Below are positions 1 through 9,100 of a stretch of 64,000 nucleotides of DNA, in pieces (position 1 is the first letter of the stretch; each line of letters begins with the position of its first letter). The position numbers and the translations under genes are program-made. The DNA comes from Megasphaera hominis. Lineage in GTDB: Bacteria; Bacillota; Negativicutes; Veillonellales; Megasphaeraceae. The notes under the pieces were generated by a model. It was not told the DNA's origin. It saw only the letters and a program-made list of their open reading frames with translations, and searched no databases. Where the stretch lies: the NCBI RefSeq assembly GCF_014269395.1, contig NZ_JACOGK010000012.1:8572-72571 (forward strand). Direction: 5' to 3'.

Positions 1-1395
1 TTCGTAATTCTTTTCCAGGTATTCCCGGAAAGCTTTGTCGTATTTGACTTCGGCAATGTGGTACATGTCGAGGATTGTGTAATACTTGGCATTCGTTATG
101 CTATCGTCTTCAGGAATACCTAACGCGTTGTAAAGCGTATGATAGCGTCTGGCTACGAGGTTGTCTGCCGCTGTGAAGTACGGGTCCGGATCTGGTGCCA
201 GCAGATGCGTTAAAGCAAAAAGGCCCATTTGGATCTGCTGCGGTGTCGAAAGGCCGCTCGTGTGATAGAGGCCAATAGAACGGCTGTCGGCACAAATGCG
301 ATCAATCATGTGTAACTGCCGCGACTCCATCGTGACGATAGAATAATCCGAGTCGAGGATCTTCTTTGTATCTTCAGGCAACGTATCCAAGATATGATTG
401 AATACGTTGTCATCGTGAATACCAATGACGCCGAGACGCCAGCCCGTGCAGCCAAAGAGCTTAGAGAAGGAATATACAAGCAATGTATTGTACGGAGCTA
501 TGCCATAGACGGACGTGAAGCCATTGACAAAGGTACCATACACGTCATCTGTAATAACGATCATATCCTTGCGCTGGTCCATGATGGTTTTAAAACGTGT
601 CAGCGATTCCCTCCCAAACGCATGGGAGCCCGGATTAGACGGATTGACGAGGAAGAATGCCTTAATGGATGGATCCAGAAGCTTTTCCATTTCTCCCACC
701 GGAATTTCCCACAAATCGTCTTCTGTTGACGTAACATTAATCTCAGCCAATTCAAAATTTGTGAGGCGAGGGATCTGAATATACGGCGTAAAAATAGGCA
801 TATTGATGGCAATCTTGTCCCCTTCTTTAAGAAGTCCATTATGCTTCAATGAATCAAAGATATAGACAATAGCTGCGGTGCCGCCTTCGACAGGGAAGAG
901 GCGCGTATGCTGGGCCAAACCCGTTCCCGGATATAAAGCCCGTTCCAAATATGCATTGAGGACCTTTTCCAGGTTGACCAGGCAACGGCTGGGAACAGGA
1001 TAATTGTTGCCTACAGCACCGTTAGCAAACTCGAGAATAACTGCCTGCCGGTCTAGCTGCAACGTATCAACCATGTAATCAACGGACTTTTTGATAAACG
1101 TACTAACCTTGTCATTGCCGGAAAAGAAGTCTGCGAAACGTTCGACAATGCCTTCGCCATCAATATAACCGGCTAAATCTCCTTCAAGCATACTCCGTTC
1201 CGACTCACTCACACCGAATTCTACCCACTTGTTAAAAGCCAGACGGCCTAAGGAGTTGATCCAGTTCGGATTACCCCGGCCGGCATTGAGAAAGGTCTTA
1301 TGCTTCTCATTTCCCTGTGCCAGTGTAAGCATATTATTACTGATTTCAAATGCACCTAATGTTTCCAATTTCCGTTCAAATGCCTTGGTAATCAT
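1..1395 (-). CDS. aspD: Aspartate 4-decarboxylase / aspartate aminotransferase, 3'-truncated by window edge
   Basis: A frame on the minus strand opens at an ATG (1395-1393) after the ribosome site AAAGGAGG and stays open for 465 codons to the window edge. The C-terminal part, about 65 residues for a family of roughly 530, lies outside. It is a fold-type I PLP enzyme: the segment SFSKLFGCTGWRLG carries the Schiff-base lysine and phosphate-binding arginine, preceded by NPSNPGSH and by ITDDVYGTF. The length and the N-terminal extension (MITKAFERKLETLGAFEISN) fit the bifunctional aspartate beta-decarboxylase, which turns L-aspartate into L-alanine and CO2, rather than an ordinary aspartate aminotransferase. 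With an aspartate:alanine exchanger this reaction can generate proton motive force; no exchanger is visible here. The call rests on remembered family features. Confidence 0.85.
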   Translation of the reverse strand, partial: MITKAFERKLETLGAFEISNNMLTLAQGNEKHKTFLNAGRGNPNWINSLGRLAFNKWVEFGVSESERSMLEGDLAGYIDGEGIVERFADFFSGNDKVSTFIKKSVDYMVDTLQLDRQAVILEFANGAVGNNYPVPSRCLVNLEKVLNAYLERALYPGTGLAQHTRLFPVEGGTAAIVYIFDSLKHNGLLKEGDKIAINMPIFTPYIQIPRLTNFELAEINVTSTEDDLWEIPVGEMEKLLDPSIKAFFLVNPSNPGSHAFGRESLTRFKTIMDQRKDMIVITDDVYGTFVNGFTSVYGIAPYNTLLVYSFSKLFGCTGWRLGVIGIHDDNVFNHILDTLPEDTKKILDSDYSIVTMESRQLHMIDRICADSRSIGLYHTSGLSTPQQIQMGLFALTHLLAPDPDPYFTAADNLVARRYHTLYNALGIPEDDSITNAKYYTILDMYHIAEVKYDKAFREYLEKNYE

Positions 1396-1444
1396 AACGG
1401 TCAACCTCCTTTGCCAGATAAAAGCTAAATATTTATTTTCTTAT

Positions 1445-1473
1445 ATTATAATCTTTTATGTTACTATAAACAA
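1445..1473 (-). promoter_or_regulatory. Sigma-A-type promoter of aspD
   Basis: Read on the minus strand, TTGTTT (1473-1468) and TATAAT (1450-1445) are separated by exactly 17 bases. They lie about 50 bases upstream of the aspD start codon. The rest of the 1396-1692 interval is AT-rich and holds no supported gene. Confidence 0.65.
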
Positions 1474-1692
1474 TTTGGATTACTTCTTAATAATTCATTT
1501 AAATAAAAATACACATTCCCGGGCCGCAAAGGTAAGCAAGCATGAGTTTCCTCCGTTGCACAATTTACGAGCAGTCACCGAAAATGTGTATTTTTCAGAT
1601 TCCATTATATAGTATACTCGTTCTTAATCCAAGATGTTCTGCCTTTTAGGTTCACGTCAAGGGCTTTTTTTCCTTTAATCCTATCGGCCGTA

Positions 1693-2871
1693 TTATTCTG
1701 CCATTTCGTCTGCATCGATGACTGCTGCTGTGAGCCAATGGATTCGTTCAAACAGGGAGTCTACGACGGCGAATTCATCTGTCGTGTGATGCCGGTCACC
1801 TCGGATACCACACGAGCAAAGGACGGGAATGCCTGCCTTTTGGATAAATGCCGCATCGGAGCAGCCACCTACTTGGGCAGGCTGCGTCCGGGCATAGCCA
1901 TAGGTTTCTGCCGTTTTTTCCAAAAAATGAAAGAGCTTCATTTCCTTTTCGCCGGTTACAAAGGGCGGGAACAGGTGTTGTTCTCTATACGAGCACGTGG
2001 CGCCTGTGACGTGACTTGTGGCGCAAATGACTTCAATAGCCTGACGTACGCGTTCCAGTTCATCCAGCGTCGTAAAGCGGACGTCGAGTTCACATGTGCA
2101 GACACCAGGTACGGCGTTGGGCACTGTACCGCCTTTGATGACGCCTGTATTGACGGTAGTGCCTTTTTCGGCATCCGTCAAAGCCTGAAAGGCTACGATT
2201 TTATGGGCCATTTCTTCAATAGCATTGACACCTTCAAAAAAGGCCTGGCCAGCGTGGGCCGCTTTGCCCGTCACTTCCACATCAATGCCTATACCGCCTT
2301 TACGGCCGACTGTAAGGGAGTTGTCCATAAGACCTGTTTCCATGTTGAAGGCAAAGAAACAGCCTGCCGCTTCTTCCGTCAAGTAGTCGGCAACGTTTGT
2401 AAATTGGTGGGACCCTTCTTCATCCGGTACGAAGAGAATTTTCAAGGGCCGTTCGTCATAACCTACGGCATTCAATGCTTTCGCTACGTATAAAGCAATA
2501 ATCAGGCCGCCCTTCATATCGACGACGCCAGGACCATAGGCTTTACCTGCTTCGATACGGAACGGCTGTTCTGCGTAGAGTTCCGAAGCTAAGGCCGTAT
2601 CCATGTGGCCGCTGAATAAGATAGGCTTACCGGGACGGTCAGCCCCTAAGGTGCCGACGAGGGCATTGCCTGCTTCCGGCGTAAAGCTCACGAGGCTGCA
2701 ATCAAAGCCAGCGTTAGTGAATTCCTTTTTCAACCATTCCCCAACGTCATCTACGGCTCTGGCATCACGCCAAAAGTCCTTCAAATTGACGAGTTCCTCG
2801 TATTTAGCGAGGATTTCTTCCCTATGCTCTCTTACATAGGCTTCTACTTCTTTTACTACTGTTGTATGCAT
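1693..2871 (-). CDS. M20 family metallopeptidase (glutamate carboxypeptidase / CPG2-like)
   Basis: The 392-residue cytosolic protein has the M20 di-zinc hydrolase signature: SGHMDTAL (about residues 87-94, first zinc ligand and nearby catalytic Asp), GPGVVDMKGG (bridging Asp), PDEEGS (catalytic Glu and ligand), the dimerisation-domain entry GRKGG...GKAAHAG, and a C-terminal GDRHHTTDEF with the last His ligand. Such enzymes remove C-terminal Glu/Asp or hydrolyse N-acyl amino acids and dipeptides; the exact substrate cannot be read from sequence. The start ATG follows AAGGGGGAATCATT. The gene sits between a terminator of the upstream MFS gene and aspD, so it is probably transcribed separately. 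The GRKGG motif favours the carboxypeptidase G2/ArgE/PepT group over aminoacylases. Confidence 0.85.
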   Translation of the reverse strand: MHTTVVKEVEAYVREHREEILAKYEELVNLKDFWRDARAVDDVGEWLKKEFTNAGFDCSLVSFTPEAGNALVGTLGADRPGKPILFSGHMDTALASELYAEQPFRIEAGKAYGPGVVDMKGGLIIALYVAKALNAVGYDERPLKILFVPDEEGSHQFTNVADYLTEEAAGCFFAFNMETGLMDNSLTVGRKGGIGIDVEVTGKAAHAGQAFFEGVNAIEEMAHKIVAFQALTDAEKGTTVNTGVIKGGTVPNAVPGVCTCELDVRFTTLDELERVRQAIEVICATSHVTGATCSYREQHLFPPFVTGEKEMKLFHFLEKTAETYGYARTQPAQVGGCSDAAFIQKAGIPVLCSCGIRGDRHHTTDEFAVVDSLFERIHWLTAAVIDADEMAE

Positions 2872-2950
2872 AATGATTCCCCCTTACTTCCCACGCGGGC
2901 TACGCGTGTCGCTTCCTATTGTACTACCATTAGACAAATATGAAAAGAAA

Positions 2951-3014
2951 AAGGAAATTCCCTATTTCGTTTCCATCGCAATGGCACGTTTTTTTGGATA
3001 CAGGGAATTTCCTT
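2951..3014 (-). terminator. Intrinsic terminator after the MFS gene
   Basis: A perfect 13-base inverted repeat, AAGGAAATTCCCT (2951-2963) and AGGGAATTTCCTT (3002-3014), is followed on the minus strand by TTTCTTTTC. The loop is long (38 bases), which lowers confidence. Confidence 0.5.
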
Positions 3015-3056
3015 CCTTTTTATTTTTATACTACGTATATTATAGGAATGCTTTCT

Positions 3057-4370
3057 TTACTTGCCGTAAATTTCTTTAGCGCCACGATACGACAGATAGC
3101 ACGACAGGAAACAAATAACGACACCTGCCATGATTGTATAGAAGCCAGAGTTCCAGCCCCAATGGTCGACGACAAAGCCAAAAAGCGTCGTTCCTAAAGA
3201 GCTGCCTACGAGGTAGCTCATGAGATCGCGCAGGCCAACGGCCGAACCGAGGGCGAAACTGGGAATGACTTCCATAGCCTGTACGGCAACCATAGACTGA
3301 GGGATATAAATAAGGCAGCCTGTAATGGTCGCAAACAGCGTAATGGCTACAACGGAATTAGATGTCATGTAACCAAAGACGCACAAGAGGACGACGACGA
3401 GACACGACATAGGCAGGAGCATGACACGGCCTTTGAAGTACTTGTCGACGATAATGCCAGCCAGGATCGTCGAAGGAATAGCTGCCCATTCAAAGAGCAT
3501 GAAGGAAAATCCCATTTCCCCACGAGTTAGCCCCTTTTCCGTCAAGAGGTACAAGGGAATCCACGTAATCATGCCAAACCGGACCATGTATGTAAAAATA
3601 TCAACAAAGACGAGATACCACGAGTTTTTGTTCTTGAAAACGTATTCCCAGAAAATCTTGAATGGCGACATATCCTTCGGCGCTTCTGCCGTGTGTTCCA
3701 GCACCTTTGTCGTGACCGATTCTTCGTGATACATCTCTTCTACTGGCGGCAGCCCTTCTTCAACAGGGCGACGTTTGACCAGATACAGGACGAAGAAAAT
3801 GACAATAACCGCCACACCAGCCGGCACAAGATACGCGGCTGTACGCCAATGTTCTGTGCCGACATAGGCCATAGCTCCGCCAACGAGCGGTGAAACGAGG
3901 CCGCCACCGAGATTGTGAGATACGTTCCAAATGGTGCTAGCCCGGGCGCGCTGAGAACGGGGAAACCAATGGCCAACCGTAATGATAGACGGTCCGACGC
4001 CCATGCCTTGGCACAAGCCCAGGAGCACGACAAGTCCTGTAAAGAGATAAAAACTCGTACTGAAACCCATGGCAATATTGACGAGGACGCATAAGAAAAG
4101 GCCCGTAGCCATGAAGTAGCGGGGATTGGCCTTATCAGCCAGCATACTCATGAAGCCCTTGGACAACCCGTACGTAATAAGCATGCAGCTCGTAAGCAGG
4201 CCGATTTCCGTAGCGCTCAAATTAAGTTCCTGCTTTAAGTAAGGCGTAGAAAAGATGAAGTTATTGCGAACGATGTAGTACGCTGCATAACCGATAAAGA
4301 CACCCAAAAGCGATTCATACTTGAATCGATTAAATTTCGCTTGCAAGGCTGCTTCTTGATTTTGATCCAT
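3057..4370 (-). CDS. MFS transporter, organophosphate:phosphate antiporter (GlpT/UhpT/UhpC) type
   Basis: The 437-residue protein shows about 12 hydrophobic segments. Its N-terminal region YAAYYIVRNNFIFSTPYL matches the arginine-bearing first helix of GlpT/UhpT-family carriers, followed by GLLTSCMLITYGLSKGFMSM and the G-x-x-D-x-x-x-x-R-like loop ADKANPRYFMA. GLCQGMGVGPSIITVGHWFPRSQRARA is also typical of this family. It would exchange phosphorylated sugars, glycerol-3-phosphate or phosphoglycerate for phosphate at the inner membrane; the substrate is unknown. The start ATG lies 8 bases after AGAGAGG. The central cytoplasmic loop (about residues 200-240) is acidic and charged. There are no co-transcribed kinase or phosphatase genes to suggest a substrate. 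Confidence 0.82.
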   Translation of the reverse strand: MDQNQEAALQAKFNRFKYESLLGVFIGYAAYYIVRNNFIFSTPYLKQELNLSATEIGLLTSCMLITYGLSKGFMSMLADKANPRYFMATGLFLCVLVNIAMGFSTSFYLFTGLVVLLGLCQGMGVGPSIITVGHWFPRSQRARASTIWNVSHNLGGGLVSPLVGGAMAYVGTEHWRTAAYLVPAGVAVIVIFFVLYLVKRRPVEEGLPPVEEMYHEESVTTKVLEHTAEAPKDMSPFKIFWEYVFKNKNSWYLVFVDIFTYMVRFGMITWIPLYLLTEKGLTRGEMGFSFMLFEWAAIPSTILAGIIVDKYFKGRVMLLPMSCLVVVLLCVFGYMTSNSVVAITLFATITGCLIYIPQSMVAVQAMEVIPSFALGSAVGLRDLMSYLVGSSLGTTLFGFVVDHWGWNSGFYTIMAGVVICFLSCYLSYRGAKEIYGK

Positions 4371-4512
4371 AGAATGACCTCTCTTTCATTAAGTATAAGT
4401 AATTTTTATTATCATATAATATACGTTTTCTACACGTATCATATAGAAATGTAAAGTTTGTGTCAAGATTCTGTAAAGAAAATAGCTTTCCTATGCAAGA
4501 TTCGCATAATAC

Positions 4513-4569
4513 AAAAATCCCCTTCTCTGCTTCGCGGACAGGAGTACGCGTGCAAAGAAAGGGATTTTT
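4513..4569 (-). terminator. Intrinsic terminator of the PLP lyase gene
   Basis: AAAAATCCC (4513-4521) pairs with GGGATTTTT (4561-4569), extended by imperfect CTTCTCTGC/GCAAAGAAA pairing. On the minus strand the stem ends in a U-run, about 40 bases after the lyase stop codon. Confidence 0.75.
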
Positions 4570-4605
4570 CAACGATTGTAGTACTAAGAGAACGAGTTCC
4601 CGGGC

Positions 4606-5802
4606 TTAGATTTTAGCTAAAGCCTGTTCCAAATCAGCAATGATGTCATCGGCTTTTTCCAGGCCAATGGAGAAGCGGATCATGCCGGCCGAGATGCCTT
4701 CTTTCTTGAGGGCTTCCGGCGGATAGGCACGATGGCTTGTCTTGACCGGATAGGACAAGGTCGTTTCGAAGCTGGCCAGGCTGGGGACGAATTTAATGTA
4801 CTGGCACGCAGCAATGAAAGCTTCCGCTGCGGCTGCGCCGCCTTTGATATCGGCACTGAGCATACCGCCGCACATGCCATCAGTGAACTGTTTGACAGCC
4901 AGGTCATGATGCGGTGCACTGGCCAAGCCTGCATAGTACACCTTTTCAATCTTCGGATGATTTTCCAGATATTCAGCTACCTTTTGGGCATTTTCGCTGT
5001 GCTGGCGAACGCGCAATTCCAGCGTCCGCAGGCTCCGCGTCAAGAGGAACGAATCAAAGGGACTAAGGAGGCCGCCATACAAGGTTGCATAACGCTGCAT
5101 GGCCTTGATATTTTCTGCATCCGATGCAATGACACCGGCTGTAATATCACTGTGGCCACCGAGGAACTTCGTCGCACTATAGACGACAATATCAGCACCG
5201 AGCTCGCACGGTTTGCAAACCACCGGCGTAGCAAAGGTATTGTCGATGATCATCTTGCATCCATGCTTATGAGCAATTTCTGCCGTTTTGGCAATATCGA
5301 TCACGTCCATAGACGGATTGGTAATCGTTTCCGTATAAATGACCTTCGTATTCGGCTTAATATACGCTTCAAGATCTTCCTTATCGAAGTCGACAAAATC
5401 GACCGTTACACCCCAGCGCGGTAATTCATTAGCGAAATAATCATACACACCACCGTAGAGGACAGGCGAAGAAATGATATGGTCACCAGAGCTGACATTC
5501 GCCATGATAGCCATGGTAATCGCCGTCATGCCCGACGAAAAGACGATAGCCCCATCGGTCCCCTCAGCAGCACTCAATACTTCTTCTACGGCATCCAGGC
5601 TCGGATTTGCCATACGGCTGTATACATAGCCGTCAGCACTTCCGTCATAGACACTATCCAGCGTCGGTACATCATCAAAACTAAATACACTGGACGTAAA
5701 AATAGGAATCACCTTCGGCACGGAAACAGAAGACTGAATCTTCTTAGCCAGCTCATGGCCGCCGGCATGACAAATGCGAGTCGTTAAATCTGAAGTACTC
5801 AT
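4606..5802 (-). CDS. PLP-dependent sulfur-amino-acid lyase (methionine gamma-lyase / cystathionine gamma-lyase type)
   Basis: I start this 398-residue protein at the ATG at 5802, not at a longer in-frame ATG at 5847, because GAGGGGGAG sits just upstream of 5802. It is a Cys/Met-metabolism PLP enzyme: YSRMANP (residues 61-67), SSGMTAI (89-95), TETITNPSMDV (157-167), DNTFATP (187-193) and YSATKFLGGHSD (208-219) with Schiff-base Lys212. Family members split methionine, homocysteine or cystathionine to alpha-keto acid, ammonia and a thiol, or use O-acetylhomoserine. The cysteine that marks classical methionine gamma-lyases after the YG motif is glycine here (LYGG, residues 115-118), so specificity is uncertain. 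The gene stands alone, with its own terminator and an unusual inverted repeat upstream. Confidence 0.85.
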   Translation of the reverse strand: MSTSDLTTRICHAGGHELAKKIQSSVSVPKVIPIFTSSVFSFDDVPTLDSVYDGSADGYVYSRMANPSLDAVEEVLSAAEGTDGAIVFSSGMTAITMAIMANVSSGDHIISSPVLYGGVYDYFANELPRWGVTVDFVDFDKEDLEAYIKPNTKVIYTETITNPSMDVIDIAKTAEIAHKHGCKMIIDNTFATPVVCKPCELGADIVVYSATKFLGGHSDITAGVIASDAENIKAMQRYATLYGGLLSPFDSFLLTRSLRTLELRVRQHSENAQKVAEYLENHPKIEKVYYAGLASAPHHDLAVKQFTDGMCGGMLSADIKGGAAAAEAFIAACQYIKFVPSLASFETTLSYPVKTSHRAYPPEALKKEGISAGMIRFSIGLEKADDIIADLEQALAKI

Positions 5803-5825
5803 ATGTAAACTCCCCCTCTTACAAT

Positions 5826-5936
5826 AAAAACCTATTACCTGTTTCAAAAAACAATAAAAAAATTGTGCTTACAAATATAATACTATATAATAAACCAGAA
5901 GAATAATAGTTTTTCACAATAAAGTAATAGGTTTTT
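5826..5936. promoter_or_regulatory. Paired inverted-repeat operator in front of the PLP lyase
   Basis: AAAAACCTATTAC (5826-5838) and its exact reverse complement GTAATAGGTTTTT (5924-5936) flank the AT-rich promoter region, 98 bases centre to centre. A third, imperfect copy of the half-site (AATAATAGTTTTTC, about 5912-5925) lies next to the distal arm. The proximal arm ends only a few bases before the ribosome site. This arrangement fits a repressor that binds both arms and loops the promoter, or an upstream activator plus downstream operator. No regulator gene lies next to it. Confidence 0.5.
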
Positions 5937-6142
5937 CCTAAGTATCACCTGCGTAAGATGACTATCCGCAGGGCGATAAAAGAGAGGTAAGCAGCCAACA
6001 TGTTGCTGCATTACAGTATCAGCAATCTGCTCCGTGCCACATACGGCGCCCTTCACCAACACAAAAAGGCCTGCAGTCCCAACTCTGCAAGCCCTTTTGC
6101 GCGTGTTTTATTTTTAAGGAGTGTGGTGATTATTTAGAGAAA
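5937..6142. other. Intergenic region between the lyase promoter and the PFOR stop codon
   Basis: Apart from the PFOR terminator (6063-6098), I see no gene or further site in this stretch. Confidence 0.6.
6063..6098 (-). terminator. Intrinsic terminator of the PFOR gene
   Basis: On the minus strand GGGCTTGCAG pairs with CTGCAGGCC, with one bulge, followed by TTTTTG. It lies about 45 bases past the nifJ stop codon. Confidence 0.75.
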
Positions 6143-9100
6143 TTACTTGCGTTCAGCCAGTGCTTTGTACGATGCCAGGCGGTCTTTCATATCTTTTTCC
6201 GTCTGTTCGTAGAAGCCTTCCGCTGCTTCTGGGAAGACCTTTTCCAGGGATGCATAGCGTACTTCGCCCATGAGGAAGTCCCGCAGTTCGCCCTTCGGAT
6301 CCTTCGAATCGAGGGTAAAGCCGTTCTTCCCTGCTGCTTCATCGTCCGGGTTGTAGCGATAGAGGTGCCAGTAGCCATTTTCTACGGCCTTCTTTGCTTC
6401 CTTCTGGCTAAAGCCCATGCCGGCTTTGATGCCGTGGTTGATGCACGGTGCATAGGCAATGACCAAAGACGGTCCCTTATACGCTTCGGCTTCTTTGATG
6501 GCCTTGATGCACTGGTTCATATCGGCGCCGAGGGCTACCTGGGCAACGTAGACGTAGCCATAGGTCATAGCCATGCGGCCCAGATCCTTCTTCTTCGTCC
6601 GTTTGCCGCCGGCGGCAAATTTTGCAACGGCACTGGTCGGCGTAGCCTTAGAGGACTGGCCGCCTGTGTTGGAGTACACTTCCGTATCCATGACCAGGAC
6701 GTTTACGTCTTCATCCTGTGCCAGGACGTGGTCGAGACCGCCGTAGCCAATATCATAGGCCCAGCCGTCACCACCGAAGAGCCACTGGCTCCGTTTGACG
6801 AGGTAATCGCGACGGTCGTAAATGCGCTGGCACACTGCATCATGATCTTTAGCCGCTGCTGCTACGGCTGTTGCCTTATCGGCGCGATCCCGTGTGTCTT
6901 CTGTATCATCGCGATGGTCATACCAATCCTGCAGGACAGCCTTGTCTGCTTCAGACAGGTCAGCGTGCTGAATGGCTTCCCATACGTCCATGGCCAGTTT
7001 TTCCCGTACCTGGTGCACACCGAGGTACATGCCCAGGCCATATTCGGCGTTATCTTCAAAGAGGCTGTTGCCCCAGGCCGGACCACGGCCGTCCTTGTTC
7101 GTCGTGTACGGCGTAGACGGTACGCTGTCAGCCCAGACGCAGGAGCAGCCCGTGGCATTGGCAATCATCATGCGGTCGCCAAAGAGCTGCGTAACGAGTT
7201 TGGCATAGGGCGTTTCGCCACAGCCGGCGCAGGCACCGGAGAATTCCAGAAGCGGTTCTTCAAACTGGCTGCCTTTGACGGTAAACTTGTTGAACGGATT
7301 GTCTTTGACGGCAACGACTTTCTGGCCATATTCCCAGAGAGGTGCTTTTTCTTCCTGTGTCCCAAAGGGTTTCATGACCAGGGCTTTCTGCGGAGCCGGG
7401 CATACTTCGGCACAGCTGCCGCAGCCGAGGCAGTCGAGGACGCTGACGGACATAGTGAAATGGAGACCTTTGGCGCCGACGGCGTCTTTGGCGGCAAAGC
7501 CGGCCGGTGCGTGCTGCAATTCTTCATCTGTCGCAAGGACAGGACGGATTGCGGCATGGGGGCAAACGATGGCGCACTGGTTGCACTGAATGCAGTTTTC
7601 AGTCTGCCATTCTGGTACCATAATGGCAACACCGCGTTTTTCATAGGCTGCTGTGCCCTGCGGGAAGGCACCATCTTCCAGGCCGGCAAAGGCGCTGACC
7701 GGGAGGGAATCCCCTTCCTGACGGTTAATGGGCTGCTGCAGTTTCGTAATGAATTCGGGTACATCCTGTGCGGCCTGCGGTGCATCGGCTGCACTGGCCC
7801 AGGCGGCAGGAATGTCGACGGCAACGACTTGGGCAATGCCTTCGTCAATGGCGGCATTGTTCATATCGACAACTTTCTGGCCTTTCTTGCCATAGTTCGT
7901 GACCACTGCGTCTTTCAGGTATTTTACGGCATCTTCTACAGGAATGATATCGGCAAGCTTAAAGAAGGCTGACTGCATGATCATGTTGAAGCGGCCGCCC
8001 AAGCCGATTTCCTGAGCAATCTTAACGGCATTGATCGTATAGAATTTGATCTGTTTCTGTGCCAAGGTCCGTTTCATCGCTGCCGGCAAGTTGGCTTCGA
8101 GGCCCGCTGCATCCCAAATGGTATTCAAGAGGAATGTGCCGCCTTCTTTGATGCCGGCCAGGACGTCGTATTTCTGTACGTACGTCTGCTGGGAGCACGA
8201 AACGAAGTTGGCCTTGTTGATCAGGTACGACGCCGTAATCGGTGTCTTGCCAAAGCGCAGGTGCGATACGGTAATGCCGCCGGATTTCTTCGAGTCATAG
8301 GCAAAGTAGGCCTGGGCGTACATATCCGTATGGTTACCGATAATCTTGATGGCCGACTTGTTGGCACCGACTGTACCATCACTACCGAGGCCCCAGAACT
8401 TGCAGGCCGTCGTGCCTTCTGGCGTCGTATCAATATCCTGCGTAACCGGCAAGGACGTATGCGTTACGTCGTCGACGATAGCTACCGTGAAATGATCCTT
8501 CGGCTGCTCCTGCTTCAGGTTTTCAAAGACGCTGAGAATATGGGTCGGTGTCGTATCCTTACCGCCTAAGCCGGCACGGCCGCCGACGATGAGCGGTTTG
8601 TTGGCAACCGTGCTGTAGGCCTGGGTAACATCCAGATACAGCGGTTCAGCCAGGGAGCCCTGTTCCTTCGTGCGGTCCAGAACAGCAATCTTTTTGACCG
8701 TTTCCGGAATGTATTTGAAGAAATACTTGAGCGAGAAGGGACGATAGAGATGTACCGAAAGGAGGCCCGTCTTTTCGCCGTGGGCGTTCAGGTAATCGAC
8801 GGTTTCCTTCGTGGCATCGCAGAGGGAGCCCATGGCAATGACCATGTATTCCGCATCCGGTGCGCCGTAATACGTGAAGGGATGGTATTCACGGCCCGTC
8901 ATTTCAAAGACCTTCTGCATGTATTCTTCGACAATATCCGGCAAGGCTTCGTAGTACTTGTTCTGTACTTCCTGCTGCTGGAAGTAGACGTCACTGTTTT
9001 CCAGGGAGCCCTTCAGGGTCGGATGATCCGGTGCCGAACCGCGGTCACGGAAGGCTTTGACAGCATCCATATCCACCAGTTTAGCCAGATCGTCGTAATC

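Noticed and set aside
2940..3197. Small plus-strand frames around 2873-3197
   Set aside because: They overlap the terminator and 3' end of the MFS gene on the other strand and have no ribosome site.
5803..5942. SAM riboswitch or T-box before the sulfur-amino-acid lyase
   Set aside because: No conserved S-box core, T-box motif or leader terminator is visible; the region is AT-rich with the inverted repeat only.
6365..7972. Plus-strand open frame of 535 codons opposite nifJ
   Set aside because: It is fully antisense to a clearly conserved enzyme, has no ribosome site, and its product resembles nothing; the codon bias of nifJ keeps the opposite frame open.
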